Assembly (NCBI GenBank): GCA_021405325.1
Contig: QWII01000072.1
Span: 51,408 to 115,407 of the forward strand
Direction of reading: 5' to 3'
DNA: 64,000 nt
DNA from: Caldilinea sp. CFX5
GTDB taxonomy: Bacteria; Chloroflexota; Anaerolineae; Caldilineales; Caldilineaceae
Numbering within the stretch: the stretch's first letter is position 1; each line of letters opens with the position of its first letter. The position numbers and the translations under genes were made by a program. The notes beneath the pieces were generated by a model. The model saw only the letters and a program-made list of their open reading frames with translations. It did not search any database and had not been told where the DNA came from. Positions 8,791-18,715 of the stretch are shown here, in pieces.

Positions 8791-9546
8791 TCAAACGAAT
8801 TGTTCCTGATACTTCTGCACCCGCTGCGCAATCGTCGCCACCGGCGCCGTCCAGATGCGGTCGCGCTGGCGGGCGAGATAGGTGCATAGCTCTTCCAGAT
8901 CACCCTGCGCCACATGCAAATGGCCGTCATTCACGCCGTGAAAGGTCAGGATTGCCCAGCGGCCTTGCGCCGCCGCCTGTTCCGCCAGCCCCACCAACTC
9001 CGCCCCGGTCATCCGTTCACAGGGGGTTGACCAGAGATACCAGAGGTCACAATAACGGGGATCATTGGGCCGTTCCCCGCGCCCCCGCCCGGCGACACAA
9101 TGTTTTGCCACCACCGGCACATAGCTCTGCCGCGTCGCCCCGCGCCCGACAAAGGGCTGGTAACAGGTGTAGCCATAGGAAGTGGCCGTCTGTTCGGGGA
9201 TGACGGCGCTAATGCGGCGACCGGCTTCGACGATTTCTGCTTCAATGTCATCTAATGTCATCTCTTCCAGGCCGCGCCGACCGCTATCGGAGATGAAGGC
9301 GAAGTTTTTCGAGCAGGGGTGGCTGACGGTGTGGTTGCCGATCTCGTGACCGGTCAAGGCGGCGGCGCGCCAGGGTTGCAATTGCTCCTGGTAGTTTTCG
9401 CGCGGGTTGACATAAAAGGTGGCATGGAGGCCATACTTATCTAACAGGGGAAGCGCAATGTTTAATTGGGAAGGAACGCCGTCGTCAAAGGTTAAGGAAA
9501 GCGCGCCCTGACAAGCATTGGGCCACGGTGTCGTAAGAGCATTCAT
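8791..9546 (-). CDS. Polysaccharide deacetylase (NodB homology domain)
   Basis: 251 residues from ATG 9546, preferred because GAGG lies about 7 nt upstream; an ATG at 9606 would add 20 residues. Motif 1 LTFDDGVPSQ carries the paired Asp, and motif 2 GHEIGNHTVSHP gives the metal-binding H-x3-H. Both are expected for a carbohydrate esterase family 4 metal-dependent deacetylase. The ending ILTFHGVNDGHL is the C-terminal motif with the catalytic His region. No signal peptide is obvious, so it is probably cytoplasmic or acts on a soluble glycan. The divergent upstream gap shows no partner gene. Confidence 0.85.
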   Translation of the reverse strand: MNALTTPWPNACQGALSLTFDDGVPSQLNIALPLLDKYGLHATFYVNPRENYQEQLQPWRAAALTGHEIGNHTVSHPCSKNFAFISDSGRRGLEEMTLDDIEAEIVEAGRRISAVIPEQTATSYGYTCYQPFVGRGATRQSYVPVVAKHCVAGRGRGERPNDPRYCDLWYLWSTPCERMTGAELVGLAEQAAAQGRWAILTFHGVNDGHLHVAQGDLEELCTYLARQRDRIWTAPVATIAQRVQKYQEQFV

Positions 9547-9901
9547 AAAAGCGCCTCGGTTGGTTGAAAAGAGAAGTAGACAATGGGTAACGCGGTTGGT
9601 CGGCATCTACCCCGGTTATTATAGCGAGGATTGCGGCAAAAAGCCAACAGCTTTTCCAGAGGGTCTATTTCAACTTCAGCTCACGCTCCCAGTTCTGCCA
9701 TGGCGCCGCCGCGGCTAGTCAACTGACCAGGCGACAACTACCCAGATGCCTATGTGCGATAGAGGTAAGTTATGATAAAGTAAATCATCATTTCAACTTT
9801 TCCCCCTTTTAGTCAGGACCAGCGACAAACCCTATAGCCTCTGATCCGGATGACGTGTGTCAATTCCCTTGATGGGTGCCCAAACAAGTGGAGGTGGACC
9901 A
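9547..9901. other. Non-coding gap
   Basis: About 355 bp between divergent genes. It must hold both promoters, but no convincing -35/-10 pair, riboswitch or palindrome was recognised by eye. Confidence 0.5.
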
Positions 9902-10261
9902 ATGAAAATCGTACTGGATCGTGCTTACTGTAATGCGGCGCTCTCCTTTTGCGCCCGCTGTTCGGCCGCGTTTTTCCAGCATCCGTTAGGTACCGATCGG
10001 CCTTGTGTGGTCGATGTCATTGATGATGGTAACGATGAGTTACTGCACTTTGAAGTCAGGACTGACGGTCGTATCCTCGAATTCGATTTGACAAAGGAAT
10101 TGCAGGAAGGGTTAGCCCTCGAAGGGTGGGAATTTTTGGCCGATTTCGAACCTGGCTTTTTCCGCTATGGCGCGGCCCAACGCTGGCGCGACCTGGCGAA
10201 GTTACCCGTGGGACATCACCAACCAATTGATGCCACCAACGTCATGGCGGTAGCGCCATAG
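9902..10261 (+). CDS. Hypothetical protein
   Basis: 119 residues from ATG 9902, which has GGAGG 8 nt upstream; a longer in-frame reading from 9857 lacks a good ribosome site. Not recognised. The N-terminus contains a CARC motif (two Cys, about residues 17-20), followed by an acidic, beta-rich middle (VVDVIDDGNDELLHFEV) and an aromatic C-terminal part. No membrane segment. A single CxxC-type pair is not enough to call a metal site. It stands alone with its own downstream hairpin. Confidence 0.7.
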   Translation: MKIVLDRAYCNAALSFCARCSAAFFQHPLGTDRPCVVDVIDDGNDELLHFEVRTDGRILEFDLTKELQEGLALEGWEFLADFEPGFFRYGAAQRWRDLAKLPVGHHQPIDATNVMAVAP

Positions 10262-10301
10262 CCCGGCAGCATATTGAGCCGACTGGAACGACCTTGCGCG
10301 G

Positions 10302-10332
10302 CAAACCAGCTTTCTGGCAGAAAGCTGGTTTG
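10302..10332. terminator. Convergent-gene hairpin, probable terminator
   Basis: CAAACCAGCTTTC and GAAAGCTGGTTTG form a 13-bp perfect stem with a tiny loop. It sits between the end of the plus-strand hypothetical gene and the end of the minus-strand comEA gene, where it could serve both. No long T-tract. Confidence 0.6.
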
Positions 10333-10341
10333 TGGTTACAC

Positions 10342-11070
10342 TCATTGCACTGTCACCAGCGGCCGCAACTGTTCGAGGGTGCGCGCCCCAATGCCAGGCG
10401 CCCGTTCCAGATCATCCACCGTGGTATAGGGCCGGTTGGCAATGATGGCGGCTGCTTTGCTGGGGCCAATACCGGGCAATGATTCCAGGTCGGTGGCTGT
10501 GGCGGTGTTTAAATTAATCAGGCCGGCGCTTACACCGCTGCTTTGCTCACCAGCAGGGGCGCTGTCGGCGGCAACCCCGGAGACGCCGGTCGGCGGTTCC
10601 GGCGCGATATTGGCGGTTGTGGCAAGACTCGGCACATGCACCTGCGCCCCATCCCACAACGGTTCGGCCTGGTTGACAATGGCGGCGTTGGCTTCACCTG
10701 TAACCCCGCCGGCTGCGGTGATGGCGTCCGCGACCCGCGCCGTTGGTGACAGGCTGTAGATGCCGGTGCGCACAACGGCGCCGCTGACAAAGACAATGAT
10801 CGGCGCCGCCGTGGCGGTCGGCAATGGGGTGGCAGTCGGCGCGGCAGTCGGCGGCGGGTGGAGAACAATGGGGGGCGGATCAACGCGACGCAACAGCAGC
10901 GTGCTGCCGCCGACCAGCACCAGGGCGGTCAATAGGCCGAGCAAGTAGGAAAAGCCGTGGAAAACGGTTGTTGGTTGGGCGGTAGTGTTTTGTGCAATAG
11001 TTGGCGGCGCCGGGTTTGTTCCGACGATGAACAATGGATCTGTAGGGGCGGATGGCGTTGCCTGTTTCAT
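10342..11070 (-). CDS. comEA: ComEA-like DNA-binding competence protein
   Basis: 242 residues. One membrane helix (GFSYLLGLLTALVLVGGST, about 39-57), a Pro/Thr/Ala linker, then an SLBB-type segment (IIVFVSGAVVRTGIYSLSPT, about 91-110). The C-terminus has two helix-hairpin-helix units (LINLNTATATDLESLPGIG, then DDLERAPGIG). This anchor-SLBB-HhH order is that of ComEA, which binds incoming double-stranded DNA at the cell surface. No comEC or comF is visible nearby, so the gene stands alone here. The start at 11070 keeps the N-terminal cytoplasmic tail. Confidence 0.87.
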   Translation of the reverse strand: MKQATPSAPTDPLFIVGTNPAPPTIAQNTTAQPTTVFHGFSYLLGLLTALVLVGGSTLLLRRVDPPPIVLHPPPTAAPTATPLPTATAAPIIVFVSGAVVRTGIYSLSPTARVADAITAAGGVTGEANAAIVNQAEPLWDGAQVHVPSLATTANIAPEPPTGVSGVAADSAPAGEQSSGVSAGLINLNTATATDLESLPGIGPSKAAAIIANRPYTTVDDLERAPGIGARTLEQLRPLVTVQ

Positions 11071-11206
11071 AGCTTGTCTTCATGGTGTAGTTAATTGTAA
11101 GGTTGGTGAATGCCTCCATCGTAACAAAAAATAAAGCAGCGACAAGCTACAATTGACGGAACTTGGCGCTGCTGAATGTTGGGAGATTGGGAGATAAAGT
11201 GGTTGA

Positions 11207-11275
11207 GAGATAAAGAGATTGAGAGATTCAGAGATTGGGTAGGATAATCTCTGAATCTCTCAATCTCTTTATCTC
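11207..11275. repeat. GAGATT octamer-periodic perfect inverted repeat
   Basis: Two 30-nt arms (11207-11236 and 11246-11275) are perfect reverse complements around a 9-nt loop. Units read GAGATAAA, GAGATTGA, GAGATTCA, GAGATT. It lies between comEA and the dehydrogenase gene. Confidence 0.85.
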
Positions 11276-11282
11276 TATCACA

Positions 11283-12491
11283 TCACGGCGGATTTTGAAT
11301 GGACGCCGCTGCCGTCTGGCGAATCGCCAGTTGACCAAAGAGGACAAGCGCCTGGTCATCGTTCATGGGGTGGCTGAGACCGCCCCGCACATCGCGATAG
11401 TAGCGTTCCAGCGGCAGTTGTTTGGTCATGCTGGCGCCGCCGCCGACGCGCATACAGTGATCGACCGCTTCAATGGCGTTGTTGGTGGCGGTGAACTTGG
11501 CCGCAATGATGGTCGGGCTGAGTTCCAGGCGTTGATCGGGATGGCGTTCCCACAACGCGGCGCTGTGGTAGAGATGGGTTTCAGCCTGGTGGATCAAGAG
11601 TTCCGCTTGACCCAGCCGCCGTTGGATGCTTTCCAGTTCGGCAATTGGTTTGCCCAAGGCCGTTGGCGTCCGTTCTTGAGCATAGCGGGCCGCGGTTTGG
11701 AGCGCCGCCACCGCGACACCCAGATAAACCGCACTCACCCCTAGCGCGAACCAGGCGTTGGCCTTGCCCTTCTGGTGGGGCTTGTCGGTGGCGCCGCGGC
11801 CCAGGATATAGTGGTTGGGCACAGAGACATCGTGCAACAGAATATCATGGCTGCCGGTGGTGCGCATGCCCATGGCATCCCACGTTTCGACAATCTCTAT
11901 CGCCGGATTAGCCGGCACGAGAAAGCGGGCTACATCTTCGCTGCCGTCATCCAGAACGGCGGGAATGATCATATAGTCGAGGGTGGGACTCATGCTGGCA
12001 AAGTTTTTGCGGCCATTGAGCAACCAGGCCACTGGCTGATCGCCCCCTTCGTAGATGGGCTTGGCCCGTGTCTTCGGTTTGCCGCCGCGACTAGGGCTGC
12101 CTAGTTCCGGTTCGGTGGCGACGGAGTTGATCATCAGCCCCCGTTCCACGGCGTCGCGGCAAACCTGTGCCAGTAACGCTTCCGGCCAGCCGCCCGCCTC
12201 GAGTGCGCCGCCGATGGTTTGCATGTGCATGGTAACATTGAGCGCCGTGCTGCCGTCACCAATCGCCAGCGCCTCCATTGCCATCACGGTTTCCAGCAAG
12301 CCGGCGCCCCATCCGCCATAGGCTTCCGGGACAATCAAGGAGGGCAGACCGGCGGCGCGTACGTCGGCATAATTTTCAAAAGGAAAAGCGCCGGTACGGT
12401 CATACGCAGCGGCCCGTGCGGCAAAAGTAGCCGCCAGCTTTTGCGCAATGGCGATAAAGCGCTGCTGGCGTTCGGTGTAAGGGTAAAACAT
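11283..12491 (-). CDS. Acyl-CoA dehydrogenase-fold flavoprotein
   Basis: 402 residues. N-terminal helical domain with LPSLIVPEAYGGWGAGLLET, middle beta domain with MGMRTTGSHDILLHDVSVP, and C-terminal helices ending in VGGGASMTKQLPLERYYRD. This domain order is that of the acyl-CoA dehydrogenase superfamily, an FAD-binding fold. The overall look is also compatible with the DszC/flavin-monooxygenase branch, so the substrate and even the reaction (desaturation or oxygenation) are not settled. No adjacent thioesterase or electron-transfer flavoprotein genes. Monocistronic by context. Confidence 0.82.
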   Translation of the reverse strand: MFYPYTERQQRFIAIAQKLAATFAARAAAYDRTGAFPFENYADVRAAGLPSLIVPEAYGGWGAGLLETVMAMEALAIGDGSTALNVTMHMQTIGGALEAGGWPEALLAQVCRDAVERGLMINSVATEPELGSPSRGGKPKTRAKPIYEGGDQPVAWLLNGRKNFASMSPTLDYMIIPAVLDDGSEDVARFLVPANPAIEIVETWDAMGMRTTGSHDILLHDVSVPNHYILGRGATDKPHQKGKANAWFALGVSAVYLGVAVAALQTAARYAQERTPTALGKPIAELESIQRRLGQAELLIHQAETHLYHSAALWERHPDQRLELSPTIIAAKFTATNNAIEAVDHCMRVGGGASMTKQLPLERYYRDVRGGLSHPMNDDQALVLFGQLAIRQTAAASIQNPP

Positions 12492-12607
12492 AGGCGACTC
12501 CGCTTCGTCTGCGTCAGATACCTACCAAGTCCGCTCCCGCCGGATGTAGCTGGGAGCGGCGTCATTATGATCATTGTAGCACTCTTTACACTTCCCGCCT
12601 AATCTTT

Positions 12608-12636
12608 TTGGGGAACCGTGTCAACCGCAGTATAAT
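12608..12636 (+). promoter_or_regulatory. Candidate promoter of the sugar ABC operon
   Basis: TTGGGG (12608-12613), 17 nt, then a perfect TATAAT (12631-12636), about 75 nt before the ATPase start. The -10 is consensus, while the -35 matches only the leading TTG. Confidence 0.5.
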
Positions 12637-12712
12637 AGCCCCTATTGCGCCTCAATCGACAGGGCAGCCGTCCTGTTGAACCAGAAAACAACCAGGAATA
12701 GCCGCAACCGGC

Positions 12713-14203
12713 ATGACAACGCCAATTCTTGAAATGCGCGCCATCAGTAAGCGCTTTGATATGACACAAGCGCTGGATGGCGTTTCGCTGCAATTGTATC
12801 CAGGTGAGATCCAGGCGCTGCTGGGCGAAAATGGCGCCGGCAAATCTACGCTGATCAAGATCATGACCGGCATCTACACGCCGGACAGCGGCGCCATGCT
12901 GCTCGATGGTCGGCCCATCACCGTGCGCAGCCCGATTGAGGCGCAAGCGCACGGGCTCGCCGCCATCCACCAGGAGCCGATGATCTTTCCTGATCTCAAT
13001 GTGGCGGAGAATATCTTTATCAGCCATCGCAACCGCGGCCATATTTTGCGCTGGGGGCGGATGGTGCGCGAAGCCGAAGCCATTTTGCAGAAGCTCGACA
13101 TTCATCTGGATGTGCGCAGTTCGGCCCGTGGCTTGACGCTGGCGGCGCAACAGGCGGTGGAGATTGCCAAAGCCATTTCATTACAGGTGCGCGTCCTGAT
13201 CATGGACGAGCCGACCGCCTCGCTCTCCGCCCATGAAGTCGATCAACTCTTCAACCTGGCGACGACGTTGCGCGCACAAGGGGTCTCCATTCTCTTTATC
13301 AGCCACCGTATGGAGGAGGTTTTTCGGATTGCCGACCGCGTTACTGTGCTGCGCGACGGCAAATTGATCTCCTCCAAACCTAGGGCCGAAGTGACCATTG
13401 AAAGCGCCATTCGCGACATGGTCGGTCGCGACATGGGCGACTATTTCGCCAAGAGCCAGACAACCAAAGGCGCCGAGGTACTGGCCGTGCGCGACCTGGG
13501 CAAGAAGAATGTCTTCCATGACATCAATTTTGCGGTTCATGCCGGCGAAGTTTTGGGCTTTGCCGGTCTGGTCGGCGCGCGGCGCACTGATGTGGGGCTG
13601 GCGCTCTTTGGTATTGAACCGGCGGACAGCGGCACAATTTGGTTGGCTGGCCAGCCGGCACAGATTCGTTCACCACAGCAGGCGATGGGCTATGGCCTGG
13701 CCTATGTTACCGAGGATCGCCGCCAACTAGGCTTGACCATGCCCATGTCGATTGCCACCAACATTTCGCTGCCCATGTTGCATGAATATGTGACCAAACT
13801 GGGGCTGATCAAGCAGCGCATGGAAGTGGCGACGGCGGAACGTTATCGCGAACGCTTTGCCATTCGCGCCCCTTCGGTCAAAACCGAAGCGGGCAAACTC
13901 TCCGGCGGCAACCAACAAAAGGTGATGTTGAGTAAGTGGCTCAACACCCGCCCGCGTATCCTCATTCTCGATGAGCCAACCCGCGGTATTGATGTCGGCG
14001 CCAAGGCCGAAGTGCATCATCTGATCAATGAATTGGCGGCGCAAGGCATGGCCGTGATCCTGATCTCCTCCGACCTGCCGGAGGTGCTGGCCATGAGCGA
14101 CCGCATCCTGGTCATGCGCGAGGGGCGGCAAATGGGCATTTTTACCCGCGCAGAGGCCAACCAAGAGCGCATTTTGACCGCCATGATGGGGCAATCAACA
14201 TGA
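12713..14203 (+). CDS. Sugar ABC transporter ATPase (RbsA/MglA type, tandem domains)
   Basis: 496 residues with two fused ATPase domains. The first has Walker [10 protein letters not shown] (about 41-49) and Walker [13 protein letters not shown]. The second has a degenerate Walker A ([11 protein letters not shown]) but a canonical signature [15 protein letters not shown] and Walker [13 protein letters not shown], the asymmetric pattern normal for this family. It powers a carbohydrate importer with the two permeases that follow. It overlaps the next gene by 4 bp (ATGA), so translation is probably coupled. Confidence 0.93.
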   Translation: MTTPILEMRAISKRFDMTQALDGVSLQLYPGEIQALLGENGAGKSTLIKIMTGIYTPDSGAMLLDGRPITVRSPIEAQAHGLAAIHQEPMIFPDLNVAENIFISHRNRGHILRWGRMVREAEAILQKLDIHLDVRSSARGLTLAAQQAVEIAKAISLQVRVLIMDEPTASLSAHEVDQLFNLATTLRAQGVSILFISHRMEEVFRIADRVTVLRDGKLISSKPRAEVTIESAIRDMVGRDMGDYFAKSQTTKGAEVLAVRDLGKKNVFHDINFAVHAGEVLGFAGLVGARRTDVGLALFGIEPADSGTIWLAGQPAQIRSPQQAMGYGLAYVTEDRRQLGLTMPMSIATNISLPMLHEYVTKLGLIKQRMEVATAERYRERFAIRAPSVKTEAGKLSGGNQQKVMLSKWLNTRPRILILDEPTRGIDVGAKAEVHHLINELAAQGMAVILISSDLPEVLAMSDRILVMREGRQMGIFTRAEANQERILTAMMGQST

Positions 14204-15207
14204 ACTTTATCCGAAGGGTCTTGCGCCCGGAACAGATTCGTGAATTTAGCCTGGTGCTGTTGATTGCGCTGGCCGTCCTCTTCTTTGCTTCGCAGATTGA
14301 GGGTTACTATAGCGGGCGCACCTTTAACCGCATTGCCACCAGCGTGGCGATCCTCGTCGTTATGGCCGTCGGGCAGACGCTGGTGGTGTTGACCCGCAAT
14401 ATTGATCTGTCGGTCGGCTCGATTGTGGGCTGCACCGCCTATTTTGTCGGCGCGCAACTGGCGGTCTATAACCAGTGGTCGCCGGTGGTGGTGGTCTTGT
14501 TTGCCGTCTGTCTGGGCGCCGGGATGGGGCTGTTGAATGGGGTCTTGATCGCCTATGGCCGTGTGCCGTCGATCATTGCCACGTTGGGGACGCTGGCGAT
14601 CTATCGGTCGTTGCTGGTCAATTATTCGGACGCCAAGACCATCACCACCGATGCCCTGCCGGAGTGGCTGCTGGAACTGCCGCGCCGCGATTTTCTGACC
14701 TTTGGTGAAATTGACATTAAGTTTATGGTGGCGATGGCGTTGGTGGTCGTCATCCTTTTTCATCTGGTCGTCACTTACCTGCCCTATGGTCGACGGCTCT
14801 ACGCCATTGGCTCTAACCCCGAAGCGGCGCGCTTTGCCGGTTTGCCCGTCCAATCGACGCTGTTGGGGGCCTATGTCCTATGCGGCGCCCTCTGTGGGCT
14901 GGCCGGTTTTATGTTTCTGGCCCGCTTTGGCAACATCACGGTGGTGGCCGGCCAGGGGTTGGAGTTACAAGTGGTGGCGGCCGTGGTCGTCGGCGGCGTT
15001 AATATCTTTGGCGGCTCCGGCACCATGGTGGGCGCGCTGCTTGGCACGGTGCTGATCGCCACGCTGGAACAGAGTCTATTGCGCTGGGATCAGGTCAGCG
15101 AATTCTGGCGCGATGCCATTTTGGGCTTGCTCATCTTGCTGGCCGTGGCGTCGGATGCCGTCATCATCAATCGGCTGCGCAATTTCTGGGCACAGCAGAA
15201 GCAATAA
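14200..15207 (+). CDS. Sugar ABC transporter permease (RbsC family)
   Basis: 335 residues with 8-10 hydrophobic helices. The conserved [11 protein letters not shown] segment (about 67-77) and the C-terminal [18 protein letters not shown] motif (about 266-283) are hallmarks of ribose/rhamnose-type permeases. It starts inside the ATPase stop codon. A second, divergent permease follows, so this importer uses a heterodimeric channel. Confidence 0.92.
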   Translation: MNFIRRVLRPEQIREFSLVLLIALAVLFFASQIEGYYSGRTFNRIATSVAILVVMAVGQTLVVLTRNIDLSVGSIVGCTAYFVGAQLAVYNQWSPVVVVLFAVCLGAGMGLLNGVLIAYGRVPSIIATLGTLAIYRSLLVNYSDAKTITTDALPEWLLELPRRDFLTFGEIDIKFMVAMALVVVILFHLVVTYLPYGRRLYAIGSNPEAARFAGLPVQSTLLGAYVLCGALCGLAGFMFLARFGNITVVAGQGLELQVVAAVVVGGVNIFGGSGTMVGALLGTVLIATLEQSLLRWDQVSEFWRDAILGLLILLAVASDAVIINRLRNFWAQQKQ

Positions 15208-15211
15208 ATTC

Positions 15212-15340
15212 GGTGATGCGGTGATGCGGTGATGCGGTGATGCGGTGATGCGGTGATGCGGTGATGCGGTGATGCGGTGATGCGGTGATGCGGTGATGCG
15301 GTGATTTCGACAAGCTCAATCACCGCATCACCCAATCACT
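15212..15340. repeat. GGTGATGC octamer tandem repeat with inverted tail
   Basis: Eleven exact copies of the 8-mer GGTGATGC run from 15212 to 15299, plus a partial copy. After a TTCGACAAGCTC loop the sequence returns as CAATCACCGCATCACC. It is the clearest example of the 8-nt-period palindromes in this genome and separates the two permease genes. Confidence 0.9.
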
Positions 15341-15380
15341 CTTCAGCGCGAGCCGCTTTACAAAAGTAGAGAAGAATGTT

Positions 15381-16355
15381 ATGACGCGTGTGTGGGAAGC
15401 AGTACGCCGGTGGGAGAGTCTGTTGGTGATCATTCTGGCGGCGGTGCTGGTGATCAATGTCAACCTCTCGCCCTATTACCTGCAATTGAATAACCAGATC
15501 AATCTGTTTCAATTGTCGATTGAGAAGATTATGATCGCACTGGTGATGACCCTGATCATCATCAACGCGGAGATCGATCTCTCCGTGGCATCGATCATGG
15601 GGTTGGCGGCTTGCATTCTGGCGGCCTTACATGAACAAGGGGTGTCGGTTGGGGTTGGCATTGCCGTGGCGTTGGCAGCAGGAGTACTCTGTGGCGCCTT
15701 TAACGGCTTTTGGATCGCCTATGTTGGTCTCCCTTCGTTGGCGGTGACCTTGGCCGGCTTGATCGGCTACCGCGGCGTGGCGCGCATTCTGTTAGAAGAT
15801 CGGTCCATTGGCGACTTTCCTGCGTGGTTTAATCGGCTAGGCCAGCAAGGGTTGATCGGCCCTTTTCCATTGGCACTGCTGCTCTTCGTGCTGTTATTGA
15901 TCCTGACCCTTATCGTCTTGCAATCCTCCGCCTTTGGCCGCTATATTTATGTAATCGGCAACAATCAGTCGGTGGCGACCTACTCCGGCGTCAATGTACG
16001 GCGGGTGAAGATGGCGCTCTTTATTGCCTCCGGCTTTGTTTCGGCGTTGGCCGGATTGCTGTTGGCGGCGCGGTTGGGGGCGGTGCGGGGCAATACGGGT
16101 GATGGTTTTGAATTGGATATTGTCACAATGGTATTGCTGGGGGGCGTTAGTATCTTTGGCGGCTCCGGCACTTTAACCGGCGTCTTTCTGTCGATTCTCA
16201 TCATCTTAAATTTGCGTAATGGCATGTCTCTGGTTAATATCACCGGAAACACCCAAACCGGCGTTATCGGTCTGCTGCTCATTCTCTCGGTGTTGCTCCC
16301 CAACGGGGCGCAAGGGCTGCGCACGTTGTTTAAACGGCGAGGGGGACACGGATAA
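15381..16355 (+). CDS. Sugar ABC transporter permease, second subunit
   Basis: 324 residues. Contains [14 protein letters not shown] (about 54-67), the partner motif to the first permease, and the C-terminal [18 protein letters not shown]. Distinct enough from the preceding permease to be a separate subunit rather than a duplicate. One ATPase, two permeases and one binding protein is the complement of rhamnose (RhaSTPQ) and AI-2 (LsrACDB) importers, whereas ribose systems have one permease. No dedicated kinase or isomerase is adjacent, so the ligand is open. Confidence 0.92.
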   Translation: MTRVWEAVRRWESLLVIILAAVLVINVNLSPYYLQLNNQINLFQLSIEKIMIALVMTLIIINAEIDLSVASIMGLAACILAALHEQGVSVGVGIAVALAAGVLCGAFNGFWIAYVGLPSLAVTLAGLIGYRGVARILLEDRSIGDFPAWFNRLGQQGLIGPFPLALLLFVLLLILTLIVLQSSAFGRYIYVIGNNQSVATYSGVNVRRVKMALFIASGFVSALAGLLLAARLGAVRGNTGDGFELDIVTMVLLGGVSIFGGSGTLTGVFLSILIILNLRNGMSLVNITGNTQTGVIGLLLILSVLLPNGAQGLRTLFKRRGGHG

Positions 16356-16458
16356 AGATGATTTGTTTGCTTCTATTCAGCCCTTGTACGATTTGCGTAG
16401 GCTGAGTAGTTTCCTTCCATTGTTTCACTCAATCGTTCAACCGATAAGGAGAGTCAAG

Positions 16459-17742
16459 ATGAATCAATTGCGTAAGCTCACTGCGCTCCTGCTGGTGACG
16501 GCCATGATGCTCTTTGTGCTGGCGGCCTGTGGCGGCGGCGAAGAAGAAGCCGCGCCGACCGAAGCGCCCGCCCCAACGGAAGCGCCAACCGAAGCGCCGA
16601 CTGAGGCCCCAACCGCAGCGCCCACGGAAGCCCCAGCCGCCTCTGAAGCAGTGACCACCACTGACACCGTGACGGCGACGGAAGCGGTCACCGCCACGGA
16701 AGCGGTCACCGCGACCGAAGGCGTCACCGCCACCGAAGCGACGACCGAAACGGCTGCCGCTGCCACTGGTGAGGCGATTGTGGCGAAGACCGGCGAACAG
16801 ATCAGCACCATTCTGCTGCCCAAGTTTGTCGGCATCGCCGTCTTTGATCAGGCCAACACCGGCGCGCAGGAAGCCGCCGCCGAATTGGGCGCGCCGGCTC
16901 CCGAATTCACCGGCCCCACGGCCGAAAACAGCGTCCAAGGCCAGATTGAAACTGTGACCGCGGCCACTACCCAAAAGGTGGCTGCGATCATGATCTCCAA
17001 CAATGCCGGCGACCAGATTGTGCCGGCGGCAAAGGCGGCGCAGGAGGCCGGTCTCACCGTCGTCACCTGGGATTCGCCCATTCCGACCGGTGAAGGCGAA
17101 GATGTCTTTGTGGCGCAGGTCGATTTCAACGAGATCGGCGTGGTCATGGCCGATATGACCCTCAGTATCCTGGGTGAAGCCGGCGGTGAATTCGCCATTC
17201 TTTCCGCCTCGCCGGATGCGGCTAACCAGAACGCCTGGATTGCCGCCTTCAACGAAGCGCTGAAAGATCCCAAGTATGCCAGTCTGAAGCTGGTCGATAC
17301 GGTCTACGGCAACGATCAATCAGAAGAAAGCTACAATCAGGCGCTGGCGTTGATCGACAAGCACCCGGATCTGAAGTTGATCATGGCGCCGACCTCGGTG
17401 GGTATCGTGGCCGCGGCGAAGGCGATGCAGGATGAAGAATTGTGCGATCAGGTCAAGGTGAGCGGTTTGGGCCTGCCCTCGGAAATGGTCTCCTATACCA
17501 TGAACGGCTGCGCCCCGGAATTTGCCCTCTGGAGCTTTGTCGATCTGGGCTATCTGACCTACTACACCACCTATCTGCTTGCCACTGGCCAAATGGAAGC
17601 GACCGAAGGCGTCACCTTTGAAGCCGGGCGCATGGGCGCCTACACCATCGAAAAAGACCCGACCCGCGAGAATGGGCTGCGCGTTTTGATGGGGCCGTTC
17701 ACAGTCTATAACAAGGACAATGTGGAAGCGGCGGCGAAATAA
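16459..17742 (+). CDS. Sugar-binding lipoprotein (periplasmic-binding-protein-like I family)
   Basis: 427 residues from ATG 16459, which has AAGGAGA just upstream; the frame is open far upstream but inside the permease gene. Lipobox VLAAC (Cys about 24), then about 70 residues of TEAPTEAP and VTATEA repeats forming a flexible tether. The binding domain has the PBP-I pattern: [44 protein letters not shown] and [19 protein letters not shown]. It resembles the rhamnose/AI-2 receptor group. Last gene of the operon, followed by a strong terminator. Confidence 0.9.
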   Translation: MNQLRKLTALLLVTAMMLFVLAACGGGEEEAAPTEAPAPTEAPTEAPTEAPTAAPTEAPAASEAVTTTDTVTATEAVTATEAVTATEGVTATEATTETAAAATGEAIVAKTGEQISTILLPKFVGIAVFDQANTGAQEAAAELGAPAPEFTGPTAENSVQGQIETVTAATTQKVAAIMISNNAGDQIVPAAKAAQEAGLTVVTWDSPIPTGEGEDVFVAQVDFNEIGVVMADMTLSILGEAGGEFAILSASPDAANQNAWIAAFNEALKDPKYASLKLVDTVYGNDQSEESYNQALALIDKHPDLKLIMAPTSVGIVAAAKAMQDEELCDQVKVSGLGLPSEMVSYTMNGCAPEFALWSFVDLGYLTYYTTYLLATGQMEATEGVTFEAGRMGAYTIEKDPTRENGLRVLMGPFTVYNKDNVEAAAK

Positions 17743-17815
17743 CGTGATGCGTGTTGCGTGAACTGAATAAGTGATTGTTGCGGCAGTTGGTTAGCCGTGT
17801 AACACGGGGATACCT

Positions 17816-17850
17816 TAAAAAAAGGAGACGCACAGTGCGTCTCCTTTTTT
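17816..17850 (+). terminator. Rho-independent terminator of the sugar ABC operon
   Basis: AAAAAAGGAGACGCAC and GTGCGTCTCCTTTTTT form a strong stem, with T-tracts usable on both strands. It lies about 75 bp after the binding-protein stop and also before the end of the convergent small-peptide gene. Confidence 0.9.
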
Positions 17851-17909
17851 ATTGCGATGCTTGTACTGGGCTACCTTGATAGGGGAGAAGCGCGGCAGTG
17901 GTGGTTGCT

Positions 17910-18113
17910 CTACGTATTCCAACTCACCATGAATTCGCTGGGCGGTTTTATTGGCTCCGGCGTCGGCGTTGGCGTCGGGGTGGATGCAGAGGGCTGGGTA
18001 GAGTTGGCGCTTACCGTAAATGGCGCCAGGGTTGTTAACGCAAGCGCAGCCAGCAGAATGAGTTGGGCCAGACGACGTTTATACGCTTGTTTGTGGTTTG
18101 TTTGCTTACTCAT
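17910..18113 (-). CDS. Small secreted peptide, VSWNT family copy 1
   Basis: 67 residues from ATG 18113, chosen for the GAGAAAG site upstream and because it puts a basic n-region before the helix. Layout: n-region KQAYKRR, hydrophobic LAQLILLAALALTTLAPF, likely cleavage after SAN or VSA, a short Ser/Thr/Pro linker (TPTPTPTPEP), and the end FMVSWNT. The mature part is only about 30 residues. No known family recognised. A second gene of the same design lies 350 bp away with the same last five residues and a matching promoter. Confidence 0.65.
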   Translation of the reverse strand: MSKQTNHKQAYKRRLAQLILLAALALTTLAPFTVSANSTQPSASTPTPTPTPEPIKPPSEFMVSWNT

Positions 18114-18168
18114 AACTTTCTCTCTTTCTCTCATCAATAATGCCTTAGGATAGCTTGGGTTGCATCCC

Positions 18169-18212
18169 ATTATACCAGAGGAAAGAAGCGTTTTGTCTGA
18201 CAGATCCCTGTC
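18169..18212 (-). promoter_or_regulatory. Promoter/operator of VSWNT peptide copy 1
   Basis: On the minus strand: TAGACAGGGATCTGTCAGAC covering a -35-like CAGACA (18194-18199), a 19-nt spacer, then TATAAT (18169-18174). GACAG-GGAT-CTGTC is an inverted repeat. The arrangement, including the 19-nt spacer, is repeated before copy 2. Confidence 0.6.
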
Positions 18213-18400
18213 TAACCGGCGCATCACTCTGCAAAAGCTCTATGTGGAATGACGCAATCTACATTACTACGTTTTAACGAAAGCGTGGTACAACTACGGC
18301 TTGATGAAGGGTAGCGAATTGTTTCGGTAATCCTTGGAACTTGTCACGCCGGCGGCGATGACCTCCAGTTACCGCTTTATTTTCGTAACCTTCATAAAGC

Positions 18401-18453
18401 CGTTGAGGCGCCCAGGGGGCGTGCAATGGCGCCGCTCCCTGGGCGCCTCAACG
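18401..18453. repeat. Perfect 17-bp inverted repeat
   Basis: CGTTGAGGCGCCCAGGG (18401-18417) and CCCTGGGCGCCTCAACG (18437-18453) are exact reverse complements. It lies immediately downstream of the second VSWNT peptide gene (minus strand) and could end its transcript, although no T-tract follows. Confidence 0.8.
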
Positions 18454-18462
18454 ACAACTGGC

Positions 18463-18663
18463 TTATGTGTTCCAACTCACCTGGGGCTGCGCCGGTGGCT
18501 CTGGCGGTGGTTTAACAATGCCCGGCTGACCCGGTTTCGGCGGAATAGCGTTAGCATTGGCGATGAGGGGTGTCAAGTTGGTGAAAGCCAGCGCGATTGC
18601 CAGTAATAGCTTTGTATACTGTCCTTTGATTGACCGCTTCTGTTTTGTCGGTTGTTCCATCAT
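18463..18663 (-). CDS. Small secreted peptide, VSWNT family copy 2
   Basis: 66 residues. Basic n-region (KQKRSIKGQYTK), hydrophobic LLLAIALAFTNLTPLIA, probable cleavage after ANA, a Pro-rich linker (PPKPGQPGIVKPPPEPPAQP) and the end QVSWNT. Same length, architecture and last five residues as the neighbour at 17910-18113, so the two are almost certainly paralogues. The first two codons are both ATG. Function unknown; the shape fits a secreted signal, an adhesion tail or a bacteriocin-like precursor, and none of these can be chosen from sequence. Confidence 0.65.
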   Translation of the reverse strand: MMEQPTKQKRSIKGQYTKLLLAIALAFTNLTPLIANANAIPPKPGQPGIVKPPPEPPAQPQVSWNT

Positions 18664-18715
18664 TCTTCTCTCTTTCTGCCTATGATAAAACTAGGATTAG
18701 GATAGGCGCATTCTC

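Noticed and set aside
10294..10482. Small ORF across the convergent terminator
   Set aside because: Runs through the hairpin and into the opposite strand of comEA.
14017..14853. 278-residue ORF antisense to the sugar ABC genes
   Set aside because: Spans the ATPase-permease junction on the opposite strand; Asp/Gln/His-rich shadow translation.
15212..15340. CRISPR or plasmid iterons made of GGTGATGC
   Set aside because: Units abut with no spacers and the tract folds back on an inverted tail; no replication gene nearby.
17857..18153. 98-residue plus-strand ORF with a membrane-like tail
   Set aside because: Antisense of the VSWNT peptide gene; the hydrophobic part mirrors the signal peptide.
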